Assembly (NCBI GenBank): GCA_017650105.1
Contig: JAGCFO010000017.1
Location: 1 to 63,112 of the forward strand
DNA: 63,112 bases
Direction: 5' to 3'
Origin: Bacteroidaceae bacterium
Lineage (GTDB): Bacteria; Bacteroidota; Bacteroidia; Bacteroidales; Bacteroidaceae
Below the pieces are notes generated by a model. The model had not been told where the DNA came from. It saw nothing but the letters and a program-made list of their open reading frames with translations, and ran no database searches. The translations under genes and the position numbers were made by a program. Of the stretch, positions 42,966 to 52,510 are shown in pieces (the first letter of the stretch is position 1; each line of letters begins with the position of its first letter).

Positions 42966-45892
42966 CAGTTCACGAGTTTAGGCTTCAACTCATCGGGAGA
43001 GCTCTTGGTGAACATGTTGACAGGTTCCGACCTCTTTGTAAACAGCTCACCCACAGCCTCAACGGGAACAGTATCCTGCGGGCGGAAGCGAGCAGACGAC
43101 ATATAATCGAAGATTGCCGTACGCATCTGGCGAGCCACGATACGCTTGTCAAGGTCAGAGTCGATATCCATCGTTGTCATCAGCAGGCGCCCGTTGAGTA
43201 CCTTAGCCTCGAACAGCATTCCTATCTTGCGCGAGACGAACCACGTGTCGATGCTTTGAACGAGCGGCTGGAATCCCTTCGGGAAGTTGGTGAACTGCAT
43301 CACCTGCGCACGGTTGAGGAGCTCCCACCACTGCAGGTTGCTGTAGTAGTCGGTGGGGAACTCATTGAACAGAGGATGGGCATCGTTCACAAAGATGCCG
43401 AGGGTATGCGGAGGACGCATCTTAAACCAGCTGGTATTCCAGAAGACGGGAAGGAACTGCTGCTGCACATCCCATCCATAGGCTATCTTCCCAGCTGCCG
43501 TGATAAGCACATCGCCTCCCTTGGAGAGGACATCGATGGCCTTGGCGTCCAGCGAATCCGTCACGTAGATATCGTTCTCGGCTATCTCGTGCCGGTTGGG
43601 ATAGAACCACACGTCCCAGTCGTTGGCAAAGTCGGTGCCGTAGATGCGCACCTCAAGGCGTTTCTTGCGCGGGGCGTTCACCTCCTCGATGGGAAGCACG
43701 ACATCCCCTATCTTACAACCCGCACCTATGGGGATTATATCTTTATGGAAGACGCCTACAAGGATGTCAGCCTCGTCGTCTGAACAGAGCGTTGCAAGAA
43801 TGGTAGCATCCTCCAGTGGTGCTTCGCCGAAGTGCGATATCTCGATGGAAGCACGCAGTGTGTCGCCTGCCTCATACACGAAGCGTGGCATGCGTGCCAA
43901 GGGCACTGTCTCACAGCAGAAGCGACGCCAGGTCTTCGCATCGATATACTCTTTCTCTCCGAAGAACACATCCGTCACTCCCACAAGTGCCGTTCCCTGC
44001 CCGCTGTAGTCGTTGAGAGCCAGCAGTTGGAAACCAGCATAGCCTGGCGTGCGTAAAGTCTTTTCAATCTCGTACTTATAGCAGAGCGCCTGCAGATGTC
44101 CGCTTGCCATCGTGAACGAATGAGCCAGCGAGCCCATGTCGTTCTCCTCCAGGATGTCGCGGAAGACTTCAAAGTTGCGGGCTTTGTTCACACCCGTGTA
44201 TTTGCGTATCTCGTCGAAGTTAGGGAACACGCACCACTGTCCTGTCTCGTGCGAGACGTAAGGCGTCCCAGCTGCCTGCACGATGAATTTGTTGTCGCGG
44301 AAGTCATCCATCGTAGCCGGCTGTTTCCTGTCCCATTCGAGCCCACGCGCTCCTGCCTTCACATGATACTGGCTCTTGGGCTGCCACTGCCATCCGCCGC
44401 CTACCGACGCACCGGTGTAGACGCGGCGCGGATCGTTCTCCTTCCAGTAGTCGACGAAACGGCTCACCCACTCTACCCACTTGCCGCGCGGCTCATTGCC
44501 TATTGCCATCATGCAGAACGAAGGATGGTTGCCGTAGGTCTTGATCATACGCTCGGCTTCAGCCCACAGGTAGTCGTCGATAGGCTCTCCGTTTCCTAAC
44601 GATGAGCCGTGATTGGGCCAGGATGGTCCTTCGGGCTGCAGATAGAAGCCCACCTTGTCGGCAGCGGCAAAGGCAGCCTCGGGGGGACAGAAGGAGTGGA
44701 AGCGCATGTGGTTGAGCCCATATTTCTTGCAGATGTGGAACACGCGTTCCCACGATGCCTGATCCATCGGAGCATATCCCGTGAGGGGGAAGTCGCAGTT
44801 CTCGACGGTTCCCCTGAGCATAATCTGACGCCCGTTGACGTAGAAGTACCCATCGCCGTCTCCTATAGTAAACTCACGCATGCCGAACGTGGTGATATTC
44901 TTGTCGGCAACAAGGAGGTTGCCCAGGTAGTCCTCGCGCAGTTCGGTACGCAGATAGTACACATTCGGATGATACTCATCCCAGAGGAACGCACGCTCCC
45001 CGATGAGCATCGTGTCGGTAAACGTAGAGGTGCCCTTCGGGAAGGTGTGCACGCGCTGCTCGTCCACAAGCTGGGTGTCGCCGTTTTCTCCGTCGCAGCG
45101 TGCCACATAGTCGAGGGTGCCTTTCACCTTCTTCCCCATATTGTTGACAACCGTCGTGCGCACCACAGCAGTCAGGTCTTTCACGTTGGGGAACACCTGC
45201 ACATTGTCGATCCAAATCTTCTCGGCAGCGCGCAGTTCTATCTTCCCCACTATTCCGTTCCAGTTGCCTTGCGTCTGGTCGGTGATGCTATGGCTGTCGG
45301 GCCCGGGGTTGATATCCTTCACGCGGTTGTCGACGCGTATGGCAATCGTGTTCTTTCCGCTTTTCACATATCCCGTCACATCAAACAGATGGGGTGTCGT
45401 GAGGCTGTTCTGCATGCCCACCTTCTTACCATTTATCCACACTGTCGACTCCCAGTGGGGGCGTTCCAGCAGAATGGTGAACCGCGACTCCTTCACATGC
45501 ACTCCCTTGGGAAGAGAGAAAGTGCGCCTGTACCACGCAGGTCCCACGTAGTGCTTGTCGGGGGTGAGGAAGAACGTCAGCTTCATGTTGCCTTCCTGAC
45601 GATACTTCTCATAGGCGGGATTATAGAAATAGGAGCTGTCGTAGAGCGAGCCCGTCCACTCCGTATTCACGCTGATGTCGTCGCCTTTCAGCATCTCGGG
45701 CATCGAGCCGGGCAGGAGCATCGTATCATCAAGATTGCGATTATACCACTTCTCCTTCTCTCCGACGTCGTTTCGGTCGATAGCAAACTGCCACGTTCCG
45801 CTCAGGTCAACGACCTGCGCTGAAAGGTGAGCGCCGAAAAGCGCACAAAGGATGCCCAGCACCCACGGGAAAAAGCTTCGTTTCATCTTCAT
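42965..45892 (-). CDS. Secreted GH2 family glycoside hydrolase
   Basis: The 975-aa protein has a signal peptide and a GH2 sugar-binding domain (about 28-225), then the immunoglobulin-like and TIM-barrel domains. The acid/base is Glu467 in AIGNEPRGKW and the nucleophile is Glu549 in YVSHETGQW. A long C-terminal part (about 640-975) resembles a beta-galactosidase-like trimerisation or binding region and may be non-catalytic. The bond it cleaves is not certain (galactosidase, glucuronidase or arabinopyranosidase are possible). I start at MKMKRSFF, at the signal peptide; the frame begins 35 codons earlier without one. First of GH2-GH32-CE12. Confidence 0.85.
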   Translation of the reverse strand: MKMKRSFFPWVLGILCALFGAHLSAQVVDLSGTWQFAIDRNDVGEKEKWYNRNLDDTMLLPGSMPEMLKGDDISVNTEWTGSLYDSSYFYNPAYEKYRQEGNMKLTFFLTPDKHYVGPAWYRRTFSLPKGVHVKESRFTILLERPHWESTVWINGKKVGMQNSLTTPHLFDVTGYVKSGKNTIAIRVDNRVKDINPGPDSHSITDQTQGNWNGIVGKIELRAAEKIWIDNVQVFPNVKDLTAVVRTTVVNNMGKKVKGTLDYVARCDGENGDTQLVDEQRVHTFPKGTSTFTDTMLIGERAFLWDEYHPNVYYLRTELREDYLGNLLVADKNITTFGMREFTIGDGDGYFYVNGRQIMLRGTVENCDFPLTGYAPMDQASWERVFHICKKYGLNHMRFHSFCPPEAAFAAADKVGFYLQPEGPSWPNHGSSLGNGEPIDDYLWAEAERMIKTYGNHPSFCMMAIGNEPRGKWVEWVSRFVDYWKENDPRRVYTGASVGGGWQWQPKSQYHVKAGARGLEWDRKQPATMDDFRDNKFIVQAAGTPYVSHETGQWCVFPNFDEIRKYTGVNKARNFEVFRDILEENDMGSLAHSFTMASGHLQALCYKYEIEKTLRTPGYAGFQLLALNDYSGQGTALVGVTDVFFGEKEYIDAKTWRRFCCETVPLARMPRFVYEAGDTLRASIEISHFGEAPLEDATILATLCSDDEADILVGVFHKDIIPIGAGCKIGDVVLPIEEVNAPRKKRLEVRIYGTDFANDWDVWFYPNRHEIAENDIYVTDSLDAKAIDVLSKGGDVLITAAGKIAYGWDVQQQFLPVFWNTSWFKMRPPHTLGIFVNDAHPLFNEFPTDYYSNLQWWELLNRAQVMQFTNFPKGFQPLVQSIDTWFVSRKIGMLFEAKVLNGRLLMTTMDIDSDLDKRIVARQMRTAIFDYMSSARFRPQDTVPVEAVGELFTKRSEPVNMFTKSSPDELKPKLVN

Positions 45893-45970
45893 AACTGGAT
45901 AGATTTTTTTGTTTGGGGGTAAAATTACAAAAACAAATCCATTTCGCAACTCCCTTTGCAAAGTTTTTCT

Positions 45971-45978
45971 TATTTTTG
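45971..45978 (+). promoter_or_regulatory. -7 box of the GH43-like lipoprotein gene
   Basis: TATTTTTG lies 38 bp before ATG 46017, in the divergent gap from GH2. TTTG at 45956-45959 is nearby but at a short spacing. Confidence 0.4.
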
Positions 45979-46016
45979 CCACAAAATAACGTTTCACCCC
46001 TCTTCACATCACTCGT

Positions 46017-47039
46017 ATGGCACGACAGAAAATCCTCTTTGCAGCAATTGTTCTCGCTGCGTCCCTGGCAGGCTGCAGCCCTTCCGCGAAGGGAGGCAGA
46101 GCTTCCTCACAGGAGGCCTACCTCTTCTCTTATTTCACAAGTCAAGACGGAGGCTTGCGCTTGGCGTGGAGCACCAACGGCATCACGTGGACCGACATCC
46201 CGAAAGCCGACGGCTCATCGTTCCTCACCCCCCTCATAGGGGAAGACAAGCTCATGCGCGACCCCAGCATCTGCCAAGGGCCCGACGGCACGTTCCACAT
46301 GGTGTGGACATCGTCGTGGACCGACAGAATCATCGGCTATGCCTCATCGAAAGACCTCCTTACCTGGAGCGAGCAGAAAGCCATACCCGTGATGATGCAC
46401 GAGCCCGAGGCACACAACTGCTGGGCACCGGAGCTGTTCTACGACGACAGCACCCGGCTCTTCTGGATTTTCTGGGCAACGACTATCCCCGGCAGGCACA
46501 GCGATGTAGCCGAGAGCGAGACGGAGAAAGGACTGAACCACCGCATCTATGCCGTGACGACAAAGGACTTCAACACCTTCTCCCCCACCTTCATGCTGTT
46601 CAATCCCGACTTCAGCAGCATCGATGCCGCTATCATCAAGAGCCCTATCGACGGCTCCCTCCTCTTCACCGTCAAGAACGAGAACCCCAATCCGCCCGAG
46701 AAGAACATACGCATCATCCGCTTCTCACACATGCCCCCCTCGGGGCAGGAGATGTCGCCCTCCAGCTGCGGCATGGGAGCCATCTCAGAGCCCATACACG
46801 GCAACTACTGGGCAGAAGGACCCTCTCCGCTCTTTGTGCACGACACCCTCTACGTCTATTACGATAGGTACAGAGACCATCGCTACGGAGCTTCGCGCAG
46901 CATCGACAACGGGAAGACGTGGGAAACGGTCGACAGCCTTGTGCACTTCCCACGCGGTACGAGGCACGGCACCGCCTTCACTGTTACGAAGGAGTTCATC
47001 TCCCGTCTCATCGAGCAGGCAGCAACGCCCCAAGAGTGA
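46017..47039 (+). CDS. GH43-like lipoprotein
   Basis: The 340-aa protein has a lipoprotein signal with lipobox LAGC (Cys20), so it is probably anchored in a membrane, perhaps on the cell surface. The body repeats propeller motifs such as LRLAWSTNGITWTDIP and MRDPSICQGPDGTFHMVWTSSWTDRIIGYASSKDLLTWSEQ. The MRDPSI Asp fits a GH43 base, and AEGPSPLF may carry the acid Glu. It resembles Bacteroidetes arabinosidase-like proteins. It is divergent from the GH2 operon, so the two units may be co-regulated. Confidence 0.8.
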   Translation: MARQKILFAAIVLAASLAGCSPSAKGGRASSQEAYLFSYFTSQDGGLRLAWSTNGITWTDIPKADGSSFLTPLIGEDKLMRDPSICQGPDGTFHMVWTSSWTDRIIGYASSKDLLTWSEQKAIPVMMHEPEAHNCWAPELFYDDSTRLFWIFWATTIPGRHSDVAESETEKGLNHRIYAVTTKDFNTFSPTFMLFNPDFSSIDAAIIKSPIDGSLLFTVKNENPNPPEKNIRIIRFSHMPPSGQEMSPSSCGMGAISEPIHGNYWAEGPSPLFVHDTLYVYYDRYRDHRYGASRSIDNGKTWETVDSLVHFPRGTRHGTAFTVTKEFISRLIEQAATPQE

Positions 47040-47089
47040 CGATGAACCTTCCAGGCAACGCATTCACTTCCCCCTAAAACCCACTACCC

Positions 47090-47779
47090 ATGCAAGAGAT
47101 TATCGACTTTCTGCGTCAGCTGCGCGACAATAACAACCGCCCTTGGTTTCAAGCCCACAAAGAGGACTATCAGCGCTGCGCAAAGCATTTCGAGGACATC
47201 GCCCGGCAACTCATCTCGGGCATCGAGAGCTTCGACGACAGCGTGCGCGGGCTGCAGCCTAAGGACTGCACCTTCCGCATCTACCGCGACTTGCGCTTCT
47301 CGCCCGACAAGCGCCCCTACAAGACCCACATGGGCTGCTACGTCTGCCCGGGAGGGAAAAAGTCGGGCTACGTGGGATACTACTTCCACATCGGTGTGGG
47401 AGACGAGGGCGACAGCTATCCCGTGGGGCACATGATAGCCGTCGGCGACTACTGCTACGAGCCTAAGGTGCTGCAGACGCTGAGGGAAGATATCGTGAAT
47501 GGTGACGGTGACTTCCACGACATCGTCACCCGGCAATGCTCGCCCCTCTTCTACCTCGACCAGACGGGTGCCCTCAAGCGCAATCCCGCAGGCTTCGCGC
47601 CCGATGCGCCCTGGGGCGAATACCTGAGGCTGAAGACGTTCTGCCTGTGCTACAACCCCGACGACGACTTCATCACAGCCCCCGATGCCGTAGAACGAAT
47701 CATCGAGCTCTTCCGCTCAACGCTGCCCTTCACGCGATACATCAACCGAGCTATCAGCTTCACACGCTCCGAATTATAA
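47090..47779 (+). CDS. DUF2461 family protein
   Basis: The 229-aa protein matches DUF2461 (TIGR02453): FLRQLRDNNNRPWFQAHKEDYQ at the start, RIYRDLRFSPDKRPYKTHMG (about 60-80), YYFHIGVGDEG and a C-terminal RFVKPLPF-like end (FRSTLPFTRYINRAISF). Its function is not known to me. It lies 50 bp after the GH43-like gene on the same strand but is probably unrelated to it. Confidence 0.9.
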   Translation: MQEIIDFLRQLRDNNNRPWFQAHKEDYQRCAKHFEDIARQLISGIESFDDSVRGLQPKDCTFRIYRDLRFSPDKRPYKTHMGCYVCPGGKKSGYVGYYFHIGVGDEGDSYPVGHMIAVGDYCYEPKVLQTLREDIVNGDGDFHDIVTRQCSPLFYLDQTGALKRNPAGFAPDAPWGEYLRLKTFCLCYNPDDDFITAPDAVERIIELFRSTLPFTRYINRAISFTRSEL

Positions 47780-47900
47780 AGTATCGAGCGCCACTGATTA
47801 TCAGCACTTAAGCGAGCGAGACGAAAAAAAACGGAAAAAATTCGTCTCTCCCATGCAGTATTTTCACTTTTCCTGCATTTAGGAAGTAGGAATAAGGAAT

Positions 47901-47984
47901 GATGAAGAAGGAAACGCGCAGAATGAAGAAGGAAGCGCGCGGGATGAAGAAGGAAGCGCGCGAGATGAAGAAAGAAAAAGTTTT
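47901..47984. repeat. Tandem array 4, four units of 21 bp
   Basis: Four units of 21 bp begin GATGAAGAAGGAA and continue with CGCGC-type variants; the last unit decays into a T-rich end. The same GATGAAGAAGG core is found once at about 10240 and in the hairpins at 1391 and 16176. A minus-strand frame reads SSSRALP heptads. It lies in the 285-bp gap before the 48065 lipoprotein gene, where no other feature is seen. Confidence 0.8.
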
Positions 47985-48064
47985 TTTTCACTTCTCCCAA
48001 AGATTATCCTGAAAGCATCGTTCCGCCTTCCCCCGACGAACAAGAAACGAAAAAGACAACGACA

Positions 48065-48607
48065 ATGAAAAAACACCTCTTCCTCTGCCTCACGGCAGTA
48101 ACTCTACTGTTTACTTCGTGCGACATCGTCAACGAAGACAGAATCTACGACTACGTGACTGCGTCCATGATTGTGCATATCACGGATGCCGAGGGCACGA
48201 ACCTTCTCGACACCACGCAGGCAGGAAACCTGTTCGAAAAAGGTATGGGCACGCTGAGCTACAGTTCTGCCTCGCTCGACAAGAGCCAGCCTATCCGCAC
48301 TCTCTCGGAGTATCTGCAATCACCCGTCACTCGCATGAACATAGGTCCTTGGGTCGGTGCTGTCTTATGCAAAGACGACAAGGGAGAGCCGGTTCTCTTC
48401 ATAGGCGAATTCAGCGAAGGAGCCGACGGGGAGCTCACTCTTGAGTTTGCCGACGGGAACAGCGTCTCCATCTCCTACTCCCATGTAGCCAATCTGATGC
48501 ACCAGCTGCATACCAGATGCAGGATTACCGACAAGCCGAAGGAACTGAAAGTCTCCGTCGACTTCTCCACCAGCTACGGAGATTCATTCCTCCGCAGGCA
48601 ATGGTAA
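48065..48607 (+). CDS. Lipoprotein of unknown function
   Basis: The 180-aa protein has a lipoprotein signal with lipobox LFTSC (Cys19). The rest is acidic and mixed beta-like, without a family I recognise. It faces the MATE gene tail to tail with a 32-bp gap and no clear terminator. Its only upstream feature is the 21-bp array. Confidence 0.65.
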   Translation: MKKHLFLCLTAVTLLFTSCDIVNEDRIYDYVTASMIVHITDAEGTNLLDTTQAGNLFEKGMGTLSYSSASLDKSQPIRTLSEYLQSPVTRMNIGPWVGAVLCKDDKGEPVLFIGEFSEGADGELTLEFADGNSVSISYSHVANLMHQLHTRCRITDKPKELKVSVDFSTSYGDSFLRRQW

Positions 48608-48639
48608 AAAAAGTCAGCACCCTATTCCCCTTATACCAC

Positions 48640-49938
48640 TTAGGCAAAGCATCTGCGCACCGTCCCTGGCCAAGCCGCTGTGAGCCACACGGTGCGCACA
48701 ATCAGATGCACAAAGTATGCCACATACACCGCCTGGATGCCCAGCGTGCCGCAAAGCGCCACGTATGAGAGCACAAATCCTACGGCAGCACCTATCATAG
48801 CATCGCGTATCTGCCTGCCTGCCACAGCACCCACGAACACCCCGTCCCACATAAACGCCAGGCAGCTCACCAAGGGCATAGCTACCAGCCAGGGGAGGAA
48901 GGGGCGCGAGCCCTCGATGACACTCACATCCGACGTCATAAGCCTCACCATCCCCTCGCCCGACAACGCATACACAGCAGTGCACACAAGCCCCACGCCC
49001 AAAGTCCACGCAAACAGTATGCGCATGGCCCTCCGCAGGTTGCTCCTGTCCTGAGCACCGATGAAACGCCCCGTGAGCGCCTCTCCGGCATAGGCGAAAC
49101 CGTCGATGAAATAGCTGAAGAGCATGAATATCTTCATCATGATGGCTCCCACGGCAAGGGGACCGTCGCCAAAGCGCGACGTCAACGAGGTGAATCCCAC
49201 ATACACCACCATGAAGCAGAGCGAGCGCACGAAGAGGTTCCCGTTCAGCACGAAGAGCCTCTTCAGCTGTTGCCACCGCAGCGAGGAGCGCAGGCTGAGA
49301 TGCCGGAAGAGCTGCCTATACCTGCCCCACAGCAGGCCTACGGCTACCAACAGCCCTGTGTACTGAGCGATGAGCGTGCCGTAGGCTACTCCCAGCGCAC
49401 CGAGAGGGGTGTGCACGGCAAGGAGCCAGCTGGCTGCCATATTCACACCGTTCACCACCAAGTCGCACACCATCGGAGCCACCGTGTTCTGCATCCCTAT
49501 GAACCAGCCCTTGAAAGCCATCAGCGAGAGCGTTGCCGGTGCTGCCCAGATGCGCACGAAGAAGTACTTGCGGGCAAAGGCTGCCACCTCGGGCGAGCAG
49601 GGCACCAGCCCCAGCACAATGTTGACAAACAGCCATTGAATCATCCAGATGACAAGAGCCGCACCCAGGGCTATCGTCATGCTCTGCGCGAAGATTCGCA
49701 CCGTTTCCTCCTTGTCGCCCCTGCCGAAAGCCTGCGCTGTCATCCCTCCCGTGCCGATGCGGAGGAAGCCGAAATTCCAGTAGAGCAGGTCGAAGAGCAT
49801 CGTGCCGATAGCAATGCCGCCTATCGCCGAAGCGTCGGAGATGTGCCCCGCAATCGCCACATCCACGATGCCCACGATAGGCACAGTGATGTTTGCCAGT
49901 ATGCTGGGAACGGCAAGCCGAAGCACTTCTTTGTTCAT
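48640..49938 (-). CDS. MATE family efflux transporter (DinF-like)
   Basis: The 432-aa inner-membrane protein has about twelve hydrophobic helices. Its MATE opening is LAVPSILANITVPIVGIVDVAIAGHISDASAIGGIAIG, with YWNFGFLRIGTGGMTAQAFGRGDKEE in the first half. It should export drugs or organic cations using a Na+ or H+ gradient. I start at MNKEVLRL; two Met codons lie just upstream. It is 40 bp downstream of the lipoate ligase gene on the same strand. Confidence 0.9.
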   Translation of the reverse strand: MNKEVLRLAVPSILANITVPIVGIVDVAIAGHISDASAIGGIAIGTMLFDLLYWNFGFLRIGTGGMTAQAFGRGDKEETVRIFAQSMTIALGAALVIWMIQWLFVNIVLGLVPCSPEVAAFARKYFFVRIWAAPATLSLMAFKGWFIGMQNTVAPMVCDLVVNGVNMAASWLLAVHTPLGALGVAYGTLIAQYTGLLVAVGLLWGRYRQLFRHLSLRSSLRWQQLKRLFVLNGNLFVRSLCFMVVYVGFTSLTSRFGDGPLAVGAIMMKIFMLFSYFIDGFAYAGEALTGRFIGAQDRSNLRRAMRILFAWTLGVGLVCTAVYALSGEGMVRLMTSDVSVIEGSRPFLPWLVAMPLVSCLAFMWDGVFVGAVAGRQIRDAMIGAAVGFVLSYVALCGTLGIQAVYVAYFVHLIVRTVWLTAAWPGTVRRCFA

Positions 49939-49978
49939 ATTCATCATAGCACACACGAGAGTGTCCCCCTCCCCAGCG

Positions 49979-50986
49979 TCAGGGAGCAATGAGCGCTGCC
50001 AGTTCGGCAGGGGTGAGATGGTCGAAATAGTCCTGTATGGGCAGGGGCGACAGGCGCTGCATGATTTCTACCCTCCTGCAGGGACATCCCGCAAGCTGCA
50101 GTGCCAGTTCCTCTGTCGGCAGGTTGCCGATGAAGTCACCGCCGAAGGAGAGGCTCTCCACCGTTCCTTTCTCTATGGAGAGGTAGGCCTCGACGGTTCC
50201 GCAGGAGAAACGTCTCCGGCGCACGAGGTCGGCATGAGGGCTGCGCCCATACACCCACTCCCACGTGCGGAACTTGGCATCTGCTGTCTGGGCGACAGAC
50301 TCAAGCTGCTCGTCGGAGAGCGCCAGGGGCTCGTCCTTGTAGTCATCCGAGAGGATGCGCTCCAGCTCCGTCTGCAACTCCTGCACGCTGCCTATGCCGG
50401 GCAGGTAGTCGCGCAGGTTAGCTACCCGCGCATGCACCGAAGGGATACCTCCCGCATGCCGAGCCCCTTCGGGCTGCGCAGAGAACTTGCTGCCCTCCAC
50501 GCTGAGCACGCGGCTGAGCGTATCGATGTCCACATCATACATGAGCGTGCCGTGCACCATGATTCGGTCCTTCCACACACGCTTAGCGTAGCCGCTCACC
50601 TTGCATCCTTCCACGAGTATATCGTTGCGCCCGTTCTGCTCGGCAGGGACGCCCAGACTGCGGAGGGCATCGACGACGAACTGCATGTAGCGAGGATAGT
50701 CCACCTCGAGCTGCGACGTGCGCCCCACGATGGTGTAGTTGAGGTTCTGCAAGTCGTGATAGACGGCGCCGCCACCCGTCACCCTTCGCGCCAGCTGGAT
50801 ATCATGGGCACGCAGGTACTCAAGGTTGACTTCGGTATAGACATTCTGATTGAGCCCCACGATGACGGAAGGCGCGTTCTGCCACAGACAGAACACAGGC
50901 TCGTCGAGAGGCAGCTGCTCCAACATGAACTCGTCGAACGCCATGTTGAAGGCAGCATCGGTGGAGGTGTTACGAATATAGCGCAT
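49979..50986 (-). CDS. lplA: Lipoate--protein ligase
   Basis: LplA attaches lipoate to the E2 and H subunits of dehydrogenase complexes. The 335-aa protein (from MRYIRN) has the family motifs NMAFDEFMLEQL, the lipoate-binding RRVTGGGAVYHDLQNLNYTIVG, GRNDILVEGCKVSGYAKRV and HGTLMYDVDIDTLSRVL, plus a C-terminal accessory domain. Met codons up to 18 residues earlier are possible starts. The 284-bp space upstream is repeat-rich. Confidence 0.9.
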   Translation of the reverse strand: MRYIRNTSTDAAFNMAFDEFMLEQLPLDEPVFCLWQNAPSVIVGLNQNVYTEVNLEYLRAHDIQLARRVTGGGAVYHDLQNLNYTIVGRTSQLEVDYPRYMQFVVDALRSLGVPAEQNGRNDILVEGCKVSGYAKRVWKDRIMVHGTLMYDVDIDTLSRVLSVEGSKFSAQPEGARHAGGIPSVHARVANLRDYLPGIGSVQELQTELERILSDDYKDEPLALSDEQLESVAQTADAKFRTWEWVYGRSPHADLVRRRRFSCGTVEAYLSIEKGTVESLSFGGDFIGNLPTEELALQLAGCPCRRVEIMQRLSPLPIQDYFDHLTPAELAALIAP

Positions 50987-51040
50987 AGAAACGGGCGCGA
51001 AATAACGCATTTTCTGCAAGACTCCCAAATTTTCAGCCAA

Positions 51041-51324
51041 AAAACCGCGCTTTGGAAATAATCAAATCATCAAGTAATCAAATGATCAAGTAATCAAGTA
51101 ATCAAATGATCAAATGCATTCGCGTAGCGCATCCGTGAAAATCCGTGTCATCCGTGTTCAAATTATTTCCAAGTGCTCGTCTTACATCTTACATCTTACA
51201 TCATACTTCTTATATCTTACATCTGCGCACTTTCGGCACTCCTTTGGCGAGATAAACCTCGCGTCGTCGCAAGCACAGCCACATTCAGTGGCTGTTGCCA
51301 TCTTACATCTTACATCTTCCATCG
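51041..51324. repeat. Repeat-rich intergenic gap
   Basis: No gene is visible. It begins with low-complexity ATCAAGTAATCAAATGATCA words (51061-51118). It then has the CATCCGTG-type module in minus orientation (51115-51162) and two clusters of TTACATCTTACATC words (about 51180-51215 and 51300-51325). Confidence 0.7.
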
Positions 51325-52080
51325 TTACAGCTTCATCACGCGTTTCAGCTCCAGGTTCTCATAGCCCTCGGGGCAATGGGTAGAGAGATAGACGGTGGGG
51401 TTCTTCTTGATGAACTCGCGCACCCTGTCGAGAGTCTGGCGCGCAGCCTCCTTGTCCTCGAAGACGATGCTCAGCTTGTTGGCTTTCAGGGCAGCATCGC
51501 AGTAGGTGACGTCACCGTGGAACATATAATAGAGTCCCTCGTTCTCTGCGATGACGATGCTGTTACCCTTGGTGTGCCCTTTCGCCTCCACGAACCATAC
51601 GCCCTCAGCCACCTGCTGCGCATTGGGGAAGTTATGATAAGGCTTGCCATATTCGGCCCTCACGATGTTGTCGCCGTCAAGCTTCAGGGCGTCGGCATCC
51701 TCGGGCGAGATAAACACCTTGGCATTGGGAAACTCTCTGATGCAGTCGCTGTGATCGTTGTGCTTATGCGTTACGAGAATCTTCGTCACCTGCTCGGGCT
51801 TGTAGCCGAGGGCCTCAAACGAAGCCATATAGTCGTCGACACGCTCACCCATGTAAAGGGGTGCGCCCAGCTTCTTGGCAGGAGCCGACATCCCCGTCTT
51901 GAAACCGGTGTCAACCAGTATCACCTCGTCACCCGTGTCGATGAGGAAGTTCTGCAGGCTGCTGCGATAGATGATCTGCTCGTCAAACATGTCCCTACCC
52001 TCTTCACCGCCGAAGGCAAAAGCCTGGTGCATGAAGCCATGGTCGAACATTCGGATTGCTTTGATTTTCATTGTTGCCAT
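51325..52080 (-). CDS. Metallo-beta-lactamase-fold hydrolase
   Basis: The 251-aa protein has the zinc-binding THKHNDHSD motif (His105, His107, Asp109, His110), an upstream LVDTGFKTG, a later FHGDVTYCD, and a C-terminal THCPEG. Family members hydrolyse lactones, thioesters or beta-lactams; the exact substrate is not evident. It is last of the minus-strand redox group, 7 bp after the flavodoxin gene. Confidence 0.85.
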   Translation of the reverse strand: MATMKIKAIRMFDHGFMHQAFAFGGEEGRDMFDEQIIYRSSLQNFLIDTGDEVILVDTGFKTGMSAPAKKLGAPLYMGERVDDYMASFEALGYKPEQVTKILVTHKHNDHSDCIREFPNAKVFISPEDADALKLDGDNIVRAEYGKPYHNFPNAQQVAEGVWFVEAKGHTKGNSIVIAENEGLYYMFHGDVTYCDAALKANKLSIVFEDKEAARQTLDRVREFIKKNPTVYLSTHCPEGYENLELKRVMKL

Positions 52081-52087
52081 AGATTTT

Positions 52088-52495
52088 TCAGATGGTTGAT
52101 TCGATAAACTGTCGTAAGTCTTCCAGGTCTTGTTTGTCGGGGTGCCCCTTGTGTATCGGTCCCATCGAGCCGCGGCACGAGAACGAGCGCACGTCGGTGG
52201 TGATACCCTGCGCCTCGAGCAGCTCGCTCATCTGCGTCACGGGCGATTTGATGAGGGCGCACGAGCCGAAGCAGATGACGCGTCCCACCTTGTCGGGGGT
52301 GAGGGTGCGGATGAAGCGAACCATGTCGCTGCCGATCTTGCCGAGGAACACCCCCGAGCCGAGGAAGAGCACGTCGACGGGCTCGTCGATGGGCACCGCA
52401 GTGGTTTCTGCCTTCGCGCCTGTCACCTGGCTTACCACGTCAGCCATCTGAGCCGAGTGGCCGAACTTCGAGTAATAACGGATAGCAATTGTCAT
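52088..52495 (-). CDS. Flavodoxin-like protein
   Basis: The 135-aa protein begins TIAIRYYSKFGHSAQMADVV, the FMN phosphate-binding region, with VDVLFLGSGVFLGKIGSDM later. It should bind FMN and carry electrons or act as a quinone reductase. It lies 15 bp after the radical SAM gene and may supply it with electrons. Confidence 0.85.
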   Translation of the reverse strand: MTIAIRYYSKFGHSAQMADVVSQVTGAKAETTAVPIDEPVDVLFLGSGVFLGKIGSDMVRFIRTLTPDKVGRVICFGSCALIKSPVTQMSELLEAQGITTDVRSFSCRGSMGPIHKGHPDKQDLEDLRQFIESTI

Positions 52496-52510
52496 AGTTT
52501 GATGTCGGTT

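Noticed and set aside
34721..47039. Classical polysaccharide utilisation locus
   Set aside because: No SusC/SusD pair or dedicated regulator is seen, so I describe only a carbohydrate gene cluster.
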